Shown here piece by piece: positions 1 to 6,743 of a stretch of 7,380 bases of DNA (positions within the stretch are counted from its first letter, which is position 1; each line of letters opens with the position of its first letter). The position numbers were made by a program, and so were the translations under genes. Source of the stretch: an uncultured Granulosicoccaceae bacterium (lineage in GTDB: Bacteria; Pseudomonadota; Gammaproteobacteria; JABXHR01). The notes beneath the pieces are model-generated. The model was not told where the DNA came from, searched no databases, and was given only the letters and a program-made list of their open reading frames with translations. The stretch spans positions 1 to 7,380 of the forward strand of contig CAKZUS010000265.1 in NCBI GenBank assembly GCA_937921805.1. The letters run 5' to 3'.

Positions 1-692
1 GCCGCTATCACTTTCTTAATCAAAACGGCGCGCCGCAGCGGGCCTACTTTGCGCCAAACCCCGCTTATACCATTGAGACCGAGGCCCTGCGCAACCTCGA
101 TGTCGATGCCACAACACAGCATGTGCTACGGCGCGTCTACAGCCAGATCGAGCGCTGTGAGCCGCGCTGGACGCGCCGCGATGGCGTCGTGTTTGACCAG
201 CACTGGGGCGCCCTACTCAAGCTCGCTGAGGGGGCAACAGAGGAAACTGCTGAAGATATTGAAGAGTGGGACGAACAAGCCCAAGCAGCCCCCGAAGACA
301 CCGTACCAACGCTCTTGGCAAGCTGGCAGTACGACAATATCAGCACGCACGGCGCAATGCTTATCAACCGCCCCAACAACGCGGCAGTACCTCAGCTCTG
401 GCCCGGTGACATCTTGCATATTGCAGGGCAAGGCTGGGCGTGGTTGCGCTGGATGCGCTCTCGCAGCGGCAGTTGGGCCATGGGCGTCGAATGGGTGGAC
501 GCAACAGTGTCTATTACACACGGAGACACGGGACCGGCGCTGTGCATTGGCGAGGCAGTCCTCATCTTTGACGGCCCCGAGCACTGGAGCACACCGGAGC
601 AAGGCTACCAGCGACTCCCTACACGCTGCGGGCGCTATGCGCAGTATCGCCCGATCTATCGCCCGATCTCAGGCGCTGATTTGCAGCCTTGA
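1..692 (+). CDS. 3' part of an unidentified protein with a possible PilZ-like C-terminal domain
   Basis: The frame is open from the left edge (first full codon at base 3) to a TGA at 690-692, giving 229 visible residues. The true start lies outside the window; the GTG at 123 is just an internal valine codon. The visible part has an N-terminal segment rich in aromatic and charged residues, a very acidic linker (about residues 76-100), then a beta-rich segment with N-I-S-T-H-G (about 112-117), a P-G-D turn (about 134-136), L-R-W-M-R (about 148-152) and G-V-E-W-V (about 161-165). That order resembles the second half of PilZ-type domains, which bind cyclic di-GMP. I see no clear RxxxR binding motif, so it may be degenerate or a different beta-barrel. 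The tail carries a YRPI-YRPI duplication. It converges on the DUF484 gene. The coding call is fairly firm; the domain call is tentative. Confidence 0.6.
   Translation, partial: RYHFLNQNGAPQRAYFAPNPAYTIETEALRNLDVDATTQHVLRRVYSQIERCEPRWTRRDGVVFDQHWGALLKLAEGATEETAEDIEEWDEQAQAAPEDTVPTLLASWQYDNISTHGAMLINRPNNAAVPQLWPGDILHIAGQGWAWLRWMRSRSGSWAMGVEWVDATVSITHGDTGPALCIGEAVLIFDGPEHWSTPEQGYQRLPTRCGRYAQYRPIYRPISGADLQP
645..668 (+). repeat. Perfect 12-bp tandem duplication in the 3' end of the left-edge gene
   Basis: TATCGCCCGATC occurs twice back to back, in frame, and encodes YRPI-YRPI close to the C-terminus. Because the unit is a multiple of three it leaves the frame unchanged. It looks like a recent slippage duplication. 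Confidence 0.9.
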
Positions 693-712
693 GTATTAAC
701 TAGTGCCGAATA

Positions 713-725
713 ACTAGCGCCTAGT
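713..725. other. Short inverted repeat in the convergent gap
   Basis: ACTAG-CGC-CTAGT forms a 5-bp stem with a 3-base loop at the meeting point of the two convergent genes (gap 693-720), and it includes the DUF484 stop codon. It is the only dyad I can see there. It is AT-containing, short and lacks a T-tract on either side, so it is a poor intrinsic terminator. No better terminator is visible for either gene. Confidence 0.3.
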
Positions 726-1479
726 CAGCCATCTCTTCTGCGCAAGCCTCTTGCGAACGGGCCAACGCGGCGCTGACTAGTTCGCCTAATTGCTGCAAAA
801 ACAAGCCGCCTTTATCGGGCGCAAAATGATCCGCATCAAGACTCGCCAAGCCCAGTAAGCCTAGTGAACGCCCTGCACTCAAGGGAATAACCGCGCTGGA
901 CTGTAGGTCTTCGTCATTGAACAGCAACTGGCGTTGCTCCGCGCTGATGCGCCCGCACTGCGGGTTGCCCTTGTGCAGCAAGGGCGCGAAGGGGGCTAGC
1001 AAAGGCGCATCGGCAGGCAAGACCTTGGTGCTCCCGCGCAAGTCTAATACGCCGTTGTGCTCGTCAATCAGCAGCAATACAAACTCATCAGCACGGAATT
1101 GCCGCAGCGCTTGTTCGCGCACCATCGCTATCAGCTCGTCGCGGTTGCCGACGTGCAATAGCTCCACCGCAAAATGATGCATCTGCCGCGCGATGCGCTC
1201 GTTATCGCGCGCGATGTGCAGCAACTGATGGAGTTGGTGCTCTAGGGCATTTTTGCGCTGGCGTAGCTGCTGCACTTGGCGCTCTACCAGAGACACCGCC
1301 GTGCCACGCTGATGCGGCAGTACAAGCTCGTCGAGCAAGGCGGTGTGCTCAACAAAAAAATCGGGATGATTTTTCAAGTACTCACCTACCTGCTCTGCGC
1401 TCACCAATTGGGCTGGCTCGACGGACTCAAGCTTCTCTTGTTCTACCGCCACCGCGCTTTCCCCTGTCTCTGTACTCAT
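721..1479 (-). CDS. DUF484 family protein (GAF-like)
   Basis: This 252-residue protein matches the DUF484 family, whose members have a GAF-like fold and no firmly assigned function. Visible hallmarks are the N-terminal Y-L-K-N-H-P-D-F-F (about 34-42), L-V-E-R-Q-V-Q-Q-L-R (64-73) leading into a probable coiled coil to about residue 100, then the GAF-like core with C-G-R (175-177), S-A-V-I-P-L (195-200) and a G-L-L-G-L-A-S run (207-213). The first 25 residues are variable and acidic. Its ATG overlaps the dapF TGA as ATGA, and no strong ribosome-binding site precedes it, so translation probably depends on coupling to dapF. In pseudomonads and many relatives this gene sits between dapF and xerC; here it is last in the operon and meets a convergent gene instead. 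Family assignment is firm; role unknown. Confidence 0.9.
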   Translation of the reverse strand: MSTETGESAVAVEQEKLESVEPAQLVSAEQVGEYLKNHPDFFVEHTALLDELVLPHQRGTAVSLVERQVQQLRQRKNALEHQLHQLLHIARDNERIARQMHHFAVELLHVGNRDELIAMVREQALRQFRADEFVLLLIDEHNGVLDLRGSTKVLPADAPLLAPFAPLLHKGNPQCGRISAEQRQLLFNDEDLQSSAVIPLSAGRSLGLLGLASLDADHFAPDKGGLFLQQLGELVSAALARSQEACAEEMAD

Positions 1480-2303
1480 AAATCAATCGTCCCATCGTAA
1501 ACAAAGCTCGCCGCGCCACGCATTGTCAGTGCAGCGCCCTGCCACTGCAACCCTAGCTGCCCACCGCGTAGTTGCAAGTCAACATGGTGATCGAACACCC
1601 CCCAGCGCACCCCTACCGCCATCGCTGCACAAGCTCCCGTACCGCAAGCTTGAGTCTCTCCTACGTCGCGCTCCCAAACGCGCAGACGCCCCTGCTGGCG
1701 GTCGATGATCTGCAAAAAACCCACATTGACGCCCTGTGCAAAGCGCGGATGCTGTTCTATCAACGGCCCGAGTGTCGACACCGGTGCAGTCTCCACATCA
1801 TCGACTTGCAGCACCGCATGTGGGTTACCCATTGATACTACGCCGATGGAATGCCTGCCCTGCTCGGTCTCTATCTCGTAGTGATCAGCGGCGCTGGCCG
1901 CATCAAACGCCGAACACTGCGGCGCAAAGCGCGGCTGCCCCATATCCACCCGCACCGCATCGCCTTCTAGCTCCAGCTCAATACGCCCGTTACAGGTCGC
2001 GACGGGAATGGTCGTGGCGCTACACAGGCCTTTTTCTGTCACAAAGCGCGCAAAGCAGCGAGCGCCATTGCCACAGTGCTCAACTTCGCTGCCATTGGCG
2101 TTAAAAATGCGATAGCGAAACAAGGCCTCTGGCGTATCGCTGGCCTGAACCAGCAAGAGCTGATCAAACCCAACTCCCGTATGCCGATCCGACCACTTAC
2201 GGATCTGTGCGGGCGTCGGCTCAATCTGTTGGCGCACGGCATCGATGACCATAAAGTCGTTCCCCAAGCCGTGCATTTTGCTAAACGCCAGCGTTTTACT
2301 CAT
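1476..2303 (-). CDS. dapF: Diaminopimelate epimerase
   Basis: This 275-residue cytoplasmic enzyme is of normal family length. It interconverts LL- and meso-diaminopimelate without a cofactor, using two cysteines as acid and base. Both are visible: Cys77 in E-H-C-G-N-G-A-R-C and Cys220 in Q-A-C-G-T-G-A-C. The N-terminal K-M-H-G-L-G-N-D-F motif (9-17), G-N-P-H-A-V (159-164) and W-E-R-D-V-G-E-T (210-217) are also intact, so the enzyme should be active. Meso-DAP serves peptidoglycan and is the substrate of LysA, encoded just upstream. The start ATG overlaps the lysA stop as ATGA; the only purine-rich site, GGAG, lies rather far upstream, which fits coupled translation. The 3' end overlaps the DUF484 start by four bases. 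Confidence 0.97.
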   Translation of the reverse strand: MSKTLAFSKMHGLGNDFMVIDAVRQQIEPTPAQIRKWSDRHTGVGFDQLLLVQASDTPEALFRYRIFNANGSEVEHCGNGARCFARFVTEKGLCSATTIPVATCNGRIELELEGDAVRVDMGQPRFAPQCSAFDAASAADHYEIETEQGRHSIGVVSMGNPHAVLQVDDVETAPVSTLGPLIEQHPRFAQGVNVGFLQIIDRQQGRLRVWERDVGETQACGTGACAAMAVGVRWGVFDHHVDLQLRGGQLGLQWQGAALTMRGAASFVYDGTIDL

Positions 2304-3550
2304 GGCAGCACAGACTCCAAGGCCCAGAGTGACTCCAGTGCTTCGCGGCGACGCACGACGTGGGTCTGCGCGCCGTCGACCATCAGCTCACAGGCCCGTG
2401 CGCGGGTGTTGTAGTTAGACGCCATGCCAAAGGCATACGCCCCCGAGCCCAGCACGGCGAGGTAGTCGCCTTGCTCGACGCGCAGCGAACGCGACTTGCC
2501 CAAAAAATCGGCCGATTCGCACACGGGGCCAACCACGTCGTAGTCGCGTAGCACCGCAGTGCTGGAGGGCGCGACTTCTACGATCTGCTGCCAAGCGCTA
2601 TACAAAGCGGGGCGAATCAGGTCATTCATCGCCGCATCAATCACGGCAAAGTGCTTATCGCCATTTTGCTTGAGGTAGTGCACTTGGGTCAGCAGTAGGC
2701 CCGCATCGCCCACAACACGGCGCCCTGGCTCCAGCCATAGCGCCATGCCTCGGCCCTCTAGGCGCGGCATAATGGCATCGGCCCATTCGCGCATCGCAAA
2801 CTGCTGCTCGTCTTGGTACTGGATGCCAAAGCCCCCGCCCAAGTCAATATGGCTGATATCAATACCGTCTTGTCGTAGCTCGTCTACCAACGCTAATAAA
2901 CAATCCAGCGCAGCCAAATACGGCTCAATCTGGGTCAGCTGAGAGCCAATATGACAGTCGATACCGCAGACATCCAGGTGACTCATCGCCTGAGCGTCGC
3001 GGTAGGCCGTGCGCGCCTGCTCGACGCCAATGCCAAACTTATTGTCTTTGAGGCCCGTGGAAATATACGGGTGGGTGCCGGCATCGACGTCGGGATTCAC
3101 CCGCAACGACACCTTGGCGCGGCGATCGTTCTCGGCGGCAAGGCGATTGAGAACGACCAACTCGGCTTCAGACTCGACGTTAAAGCAAGCAATGCCCAGC
3201 TCTAGCGCGCGCGTTATTTCATCTGCACGCTTACCCACCCCTGAAAACACGATCTGCTCCGCCCGTCCGCCAGCGACCAGCACGCGTTCTAGCTCTCCCA
3301 GCGACACGATGTCAAAATACGCCCCTTGCTGCGCCAGGACCTTAAGCACGGCAAGATTGCAGTTCGCTTTGACGGCATAGCACAATCGCGCATGGGGCAA
3401 GGCGTCTTGAATCTCGCGCCAGTTGTGCTCAATGCGTGCGCGCGAGTAGACGTAACTTGGCGTGCCAAACTGCGCAGCGATGTCCGCTAGCGCGCAGTCT
3501 TCAACAAATAACGCGCCATCGCGCGAATGGACCAGGGCAGGAAGATTCAT
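2300..3550 (-). CDS. lysA: Diaminopimelate decarboxylase
   Basis: This 416-residue PLP enzyme converts meso-diaminopimelate to lysine and CO2, the last step of lysine synthesis. It is a fold-type III decarboxylase with a TIM barrel followed by a beta domain. Lys61 in C-Y-A-V-K-A-N should form the Schiff base with PLP. Other intact motifs are H-I-G-S-Q (200-204), the phosphate-binding G-G-G-F-G (238-242), E-P-G-R (274-277) and C-E-S-A-D (344-348), whose cysteine comes from the partner subunit in the active dimer. Length is normal for gammaproteobacterial LysA. The chosen ATG has a good ribosome-binding site (AGAGGA at 3555-3560, 4 bases away) that lies inside the end of lptM. It overlaps lptM and dapF by four bases each, as ATGA. 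Confidence 0.97.
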   Translation of the reverse strand: MNLPALVHSRDGALFVEDCALADIAAQFGTPSYVYSRARIEHNWREIQDALPHARLCYAVKANCNLAVLKVLAQQGAYFDIVSLGELERVLVAGGRAEQIVFSGVGKRADEITRALELGIACFNVESEAELVVLNRLAAENDRRAKVSLRVNPDVDAGTHPYISTGLKDNKFGIGVEQARTAYRDAQAMSHLDVCGIDCHIGSQLTQIEPYLAALDCLLALVDELRQDGIDISHIDLGGGFGIQYQDEQQFAMREWADAIMPRLEGRGMALWLEPGRRVVGDAGLLLTQVHYLKQNGDKHFAVIDAAMNDLIRPALYSAWQQIVEVAPSSTAVLRDYDVVGPVCESADFLGKSRSLRVEQGDYLAVLGSGAYAFGMASNYNTRARACELMVDGAQTHVVRRREALESLWALESVLP

Positions 3551-3660
3551 ACAGTCCTCTCAGAGCTCTCATCAGAAGGGGCATCGGGCAAATACAGCGG
3601 GCCTTTGTTGCCGCAGGCGACCAGCGCGCACAACAGCGCAAGAAGACTCAGCGTGCGCAT
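3547..3660 (-). CDS. lptM: LptM (YifL/LppL-type) small lipoprotein
   Basis: This gene encodes only 37 residues. The product has a short signal peptide (MRTLSLLALLCALVA), a lipobox L-V-A-C with Cys16 as the lipidated residue, and a mature start C-G-N-K-G-P-L-Y-L-P. That CGxKGPLYxP segment is the hallmark of LptM, which binds the LptD/LptE outer-membrane LPS translocon and promotes its oxidative maturation. The mature peptide is about 22 residues, much shorter than E. coli LptM, whose long polar tail is absent here. The ATG is the only usable start: an in-frame TAA lies 30 bases upstream, and GGAG at 3666-3669 sits 5 bases before it. The start lies inside argH (13-base overlap) and the stop overlaps the lysA ATG as ATGA. 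An lptM-lysA-dapF order is common in gammaproteobacteria. Confidence 0.93.
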   Translation of the reverse strand: MRTLSLLALLCALVACGNKGPLYLPDAPSDESSERTV

Positions 3661-5036
3661 CGGCGCTCCACTCGTTCCAGAGCGGTTTTAGCGGCCATTG
3701 CCACCTGATTGGGCGCCGTGGCGCCATAGTGATCGCGACTCGCAAGCGCCCCGTCAAGAGTCAAGATATCAAACACATCGGCCTCAATCATGGCGCCAAA
3801 GCCTTGCAGCGTAGCAAGCTCAAGATCAGCCAGATCAACGCCTTGGCTCACAGCGTAGCCCACGGCAGACCCCACAATTTCGTGGGCATCGCGAAACGCG
3901 ACTCCTTTGCGCACCAAATAATCCGCCAGATCTGTCGCGGTGGCAAAACCTTTGGACGCCGCCTCTCGCATCACGTCTGCGCGCGGCTGAATGTTGGGGA
4001 TCATATCGGCAAAGGCACGCAAGCTGCCCAACAGCGTATCGATGGTATCGAATAGCGGCTCTTTGTCTTCTTGGTTGTCTTTGTTATAGGCCAGCGGCTG
4101 GGATTTCATCAGCGTAAGCAGGCTCATCAATGCACCATATACCCGCCCAGACTTGCCGCGCACCAACTCGGGTACGTCGGGGTTTTTCTTCTGCGGCATG
4201 ATGCTCGACCCCGTGCAGAAGCGATCGGGCAGATCGACAAACTGCCACTGCGTCGAGGCCCAGTTCACCAGCTCTTCGGCAATACGCGACAGGTGCATCA
4301 TGCACAAGGCAGCACTGGCACAGAACTCAATGGCAAAATCACGATCACTCACGGCATCCAAAGAATTGGCCGCCGGGCGATCAAAGCCCAGCAGTTCAGC
4401 GGTATAGGCCCGATCAATCGGATAGGAGGTTCCGGCCAAGGCCGCCGCGCCCAAGGGCATAACATTGACCCGCTTGGCGCAATCATCGAGGCGTTCAGCG
4501 TCGCGCATCAGCATTTCGAACCAGGCCAACAAGTGGTGCCCAAAGCTCACGGGCTGCGCGGTCTGCAGGTGTGTAAACCCAGGCATCACGACGTCAGTAT
4601 GTGCGCCCGCCAGCGTCGCAATGCCGCGCAGCAAACGTTCTAGCTCGGCCGTGCATACCGCAATGGCATCACGCAGATACAGGCGGATATCCGTCGCGAC
4701 CTGGTCATTGCGTGAGCGCCCTGTGTGCAGTCGTTTGCCGGCGTCGCCGACCAGCTCAGTCAGGCGCGCTTCGATATTCATGTGCACGTCTTCTAGTGCA
4801 ACCGACCAAGCAAAACTACCCGCTTCGATCTCGCTGGCAATAAGCGCCAGCCCGCGCTCGATATCGTCGCGATCCTGGTCAGTAATGACACCAATCTTGG
4901 CCAACATGCGCGCATGCGCCACCGAGCCTTGAATATCGTATCGTGCTAAGCGTTGATCAAATCCGATCGACGTGGTGAACTCTTGCACAAAGGCATCAGT
5001 ACTCTCTGCAAAACGTCCGCCCCATAGTTGTGACAT
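3648..5036 (-). CDS. argH: Argininosuccinate lyase
   Basis: This 462-residue cytoplasmic enzyme splits argininosuccinate into arginine and fumarate, the last step of arginine synthesis. It belongs to the fumarase/aspartase superfamily and acts as a homotetramer. The start S-Q-L-W-G-G-R-F (2-9), H-T-G-R-S-R-N-D-Q (104-112), the catalytic T-H (155-156) and the signature G-S-S-I-M-P-Q-K-K-N (276-285) with its mobile-loop serine are all intact. Length is close to the usual 455-465. The ATG follows AAGGG at 5046-5050. It is the first gene of the five-gene minus-strand block and is divergent from hemC. Its last 13 bases overlap the start of lptM. In Pseudomonas argH stands apart from lysA-dapF, so its place at the head of this operon is notable. 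Confidence 0.97.
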   Translation of the reverse strand: MSQLWGGRFAESTDAFVQEFTTSIGFDQRLARYDIQGSVAHARMLAKIGVITDQDRDDIERGLALIASEIEAGSFAWSVALEDVHMNIEARLTELVGDAGKRLHTGRSRNDQVATDIRLYLRDAIAVCTAELERLLRGIATLAGAHTDVVMPGFTHLQTAQPVSFGHHLLAWFEMLMRDAERLDDCAKRVNVMPLGAAALAGTSYPIDRAYTAELLGFDRPAANSLDAVSDRDFAIEFCASAALCMMHLSRIAEELVNWASTQWQFVDLPDRFCTGSSIMPQKKNPDVPELVRGKSGRVYGALMSLLTLMKSQPLAYNKDNQEDKEPLFDTIDTLLGSLRAFADMIPNIQPRADVMREAASKGFATATDLADYLVRKGVAFRDAHEIVGSAVGYAVSQGVDLADLELATLQGFGAMIEADVFDILTLDGALASRDHYGATAPNQVAMAAKTALERVERRCAR

Positions 5037-5104
5037 GGCTTCTTACCCTTTTGATTCGCCACACAGTCTATCATTTGCAGTTTGCCGTTCCATTGAGCGA
5101 ACCC
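5037..5104. promoter_or_regulatory. Divergent argH/hemC intergenic region
   Basis: These 68 bases separate the argH and hemC start codons, so promoters for the minus-strand operon and for the hem genes must lie here or just inside the coding regions. It is more AT-rich than its surroundings. On the plus strand TATCAT (5069-5074) could be a -10 box for hemC, but I see no well-spaced -35 box. On the minus strand TGATAG/TAGACT-like stretches lie at about 5063-5073, again without a convincing partner. AAGGG (5046-5050, minus) is the argH ribosome-binding site. The hemC start has only a weak GAGCGA-like purine stretch. No clear operator palindrome is visible. The promoter role is inferred from gene arrangement. 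Confidence 0.5.
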
Positions 5105-6010
5105 ATGTCCCGCACCTTACGCATCGCCACCCGCCACAGTCCACTGGCCCTCTGGCAAGCCGAGCACGTTCAGCAGGCCCTGCTTCAGATGGGGGGGCAC
5201 GAGATCGTTCTGCACAAATTTAAAACCCAGGGCGATCGTATTATTGATCAGCCGCTGGCAAAAATTGGAGGTAAGGGCTTATTTGTCAAAGAGTTAGAGC
5301 GTGCTCTTTTTGATAACGAATCCGACCTTGCGGTGCACTCCATGAAAGACATGGCGGCGCAACTGCCAGAGGGCTTATGCCTTGCAGCGATCTTGCCGCG
5401 CGAATCCCCCTACGATGCTTGGGTCAGCGAGCGCTATGCATCGCTCGATGAGTTGCCCGCTGGCGCGGTTGTCGGTACTAGCAGCCTGCGCCGCCAGTGC
5501 CAAATCTTAGCGCTCTACCCACATCTTGACATCAAGTTCTTACGCGGCAACATCAATACCCGCTTAGCCAAACTCGACGCCGGAGACTATGACGGCATCG
5601 TGCTCGCTTGCGCCGGTCTAGAGCGCTTGGGATTTCATGATCGCATTCGCCAACGCCTCGACACGCTGTTGCCAGCGATTGGTCAAGGCGCTATCGGCGT
5701 TGAATGTCGTAGTGATGACACCGAGCTGCTGGCAGTGCTGCGCTCGCTGCACTGTCCACGCACAGCGGCCTGCGTCGAGGCAGAGCGCGCGATTAATGCC
5801 GCGCTCAATGGCAGCTGCCAGACGCCTATTGGGGGCTTTGCTCAGCTCGACGCAGAGCAGCTGCACTTGCGTGGCCTCGTGGGGTCTGCCGATGGGCAGG
5901 TCATTCTGCACGCAGAGGCGCGCGGACACCTACACGATGCACAGCGCATTGGCGATGATGTCGCCCGCCAACTGCTAGAGCTGGGCGCGGCGGAGCTGCT
6001 TGCGCACTAA
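5105..6010 (+). CDS. hemC: Porphobilinogen deaminase (hydroxymethylbilane synthase)
   Basis: This enzyme joins four porphobilinogen units into hydroxymethylbilane, which HemD then closes. With the ATG at 5105 the protein has 301 residues and begins M-S-R-T-L-R-I-A-T-R, the conserved family start. The frame stays open to a GTG at 5030, but that would add 25 non-conserved residues and overlap the argH start, so I reject it. Key parts are visible: H-S-M-K-D (78-82) with the catalytic aspartate, S-S-L-R-R-Q (126-131) and G-N-I-N-T-R (148-153) for substrate binding, and Cys238 in N-G-S-C-Q-T-P-I, which carries the dipyrromethane cofactor. After H-S-M-K-D the sequence reads M-A rather than the usual V-P. 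A run of seven G at 5191-5197 lies early in the gene. It ends three bases before hemD. Confidence 0.97.
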   Translation: MSRTLRIATRHSPLALWQAEHVQQALLQMGGHEIVLHKFKTQGDRIIDQPLAKIGGKGLFVKELERALFDNESDLAVHSMKDMAAQLPEGLCLAAILPRESPYDAWVSERYASLDELPAGAVVGTSSLRRQCQILALYPHLDIKFLRGNINTRLAKLDAGDYDGIVLACAGLERLGFHDRIRQRLDTLLPAIGQGAIGVECRSDDTELLAVLRSLHCPRTAACVEAERAINAALNGSCQTPIGGFAQLDAEQLHLRGLVGSADGQVILHAEARGHLHDAQRIGDDVARQLLELGAAELLAH

Positions 6011-6013
6011 AAC

Positions 6014-6724
6014 ATGGCCCAGGTTCTTGTCACGCGCGCGGCCCATCAAACGCACAGCCTCTGCGAGGCCCTGTCGCAGGCCGGTCACCATGCCCTGTGC
6101 TGCCCCGCCCTGGACATCGTTCCGCTAGCGCACCCTGAGTTGGCCTCTGCTTGTACCTTGCGAGTGGTTTTAAGCGCCCATGCCGTGCGCTTCGCTGCAC
6201 CGAGTCTGTGGCAGGCCGAAATAGACACTATTGCTATCGGCGAGGCCACTGCAGCCGCACTTGCAGAGATAGGCGTGACAGCCGCAATACCCGATACCCA
6301 TACCAGCGAAGGCGTGTTGGCGCTGATTGAGCACCGCTTTGACGCGTCGCAGCACCATGTGGCGATAATTAGCGGCGCCGAGGGCCGCGATTGGCTCCCC
6401 ACAGCGCTACGCGCGCGCGGCTGGCGCGTTGACTTGCATGCCGTATACCGCCGCCAATGTCCCACTCATAGCGATCAAAAATTGCAACAATGGCTGACCG
6501 AACAAGCTATAGATATCGTGCTTTGTGGCAGCGATGAGGCACTGACGAACCTCCTGCAGATGTCAGGCCCAGTTCAGAGGCGCCTTGTTAGCCTGCCGTT
6601 AATCGTCCAAAGCCAACGCAATCGCCGCTTTGCCTTGGACCAAGGCTTTACCCAGGTCATCGTCCCCGATTGTCCGGGAGATTCCGGACAACTCGCCGCT
6701 CTACACCAGTTTACGAATATTTAA
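6014..6724 (+). CDS. hemD: Uroporphyrinogen-III synthase
   Basis: This 236-residue protein should invert ring D of hydroxymethylbilane and close it to uroporphyrinogen III, the branch point to haem, sirohaem and cobalamin. HemD families are poorly conserved in sequence; the call rests on V-L-V-T-R (4-8), L-S-A-H-A-V (53-58), A-I-G-E-A-T-A (74-80), T-S-E-G-V-L (97-102), G-A-E-G-R-D-W-L (121-128), V-Y-R-R (144-147) and the fixed position just after hemC. Length is slightly below the E. coli protein. The ATG lies 3 bases after the hemC stop with no strong ribosome-binding site, which suggests coupling. Near the 3' end the coding sequence contains a perfect 8-bp inverted repeat. The HemX-like gene begins 19 bases after the stop. 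Confidence 0.92.
   Translation: MAQVLVTRAAHQTHSLCEALSQAGHHALCCPALDIVPLAHPELASACTLRVVLSAHAVRFAAPSLWQAEIDTIAIGEATAAALAEIGVTAAIPDTHTSEGVLALIEHRFDASQHHVAIISGAEGRDWLPTALRARGWRVDLHAVYRRQCPTHSDQKLQQWLTEQAIDIVLCGSDEALTNLLQMSGPVQRRLVSLPLIVQSQRNRRFALDQGFTQVIVPDCPGDSGQLAALHQFTNI
6670..6691 (+). other. Perfect hairpin within the 3' end of hemD
   Basis: TTGTCCGG and CCGGACAA are exact reverse complements separated by the 6-base loop GAGATT. The stem is 8 bp and lies 31 bases before the end of the hemD stop codon, over codons for D-C-P-G-D-S-G-Q. There is no T-tract after it, so it is not a standard intrinsic terminator. It may be an mRNA processing or stability element between hemD and the HemX-like gene, or chance. 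Confidence 0.55.
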
Positions 6725-6743
6725 CTTTCTACGAGAGACAACT

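Noticed and set aside
49..699. Long plus-strand open frame overlapping the left-edge gene
   Set aside because: Its Ser/Arg/Ala/Gln-rich translation resembles no protein. The frame ending at 692 is open from the window edge, has balanced composition and recognisable strand motifs.
3555..3570. AGAGCTCT palindrome next to the lysA ribosome-binding site, considered as a translation switch
   Set aside because: An 8-bp palindrome without a loop cannot form a useful hairpin, and the adjacent CTC/GAG pairing is only 3 bp.
3572..3757. 61-codon minus-strand frame across the argH/lptM junction
   Set aside because: It is out of frame with both genes; the lptM frame at 3547-3660 has the clear lipobox and family motif.
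3462..4055. Long plus-strand frames opposite argH and lysA
   Set aside because: They are antisense shadows of well-conserved enzymes in GC-rich sequence, with no recognisable motifs.
5030..5104. GTG start extending hemC by 25 codons
   Set aside because: The extra residues are not conserved in HemC, it would overlap the argH start codon, and the ATG at 5105 gives the standard family N-terminus.
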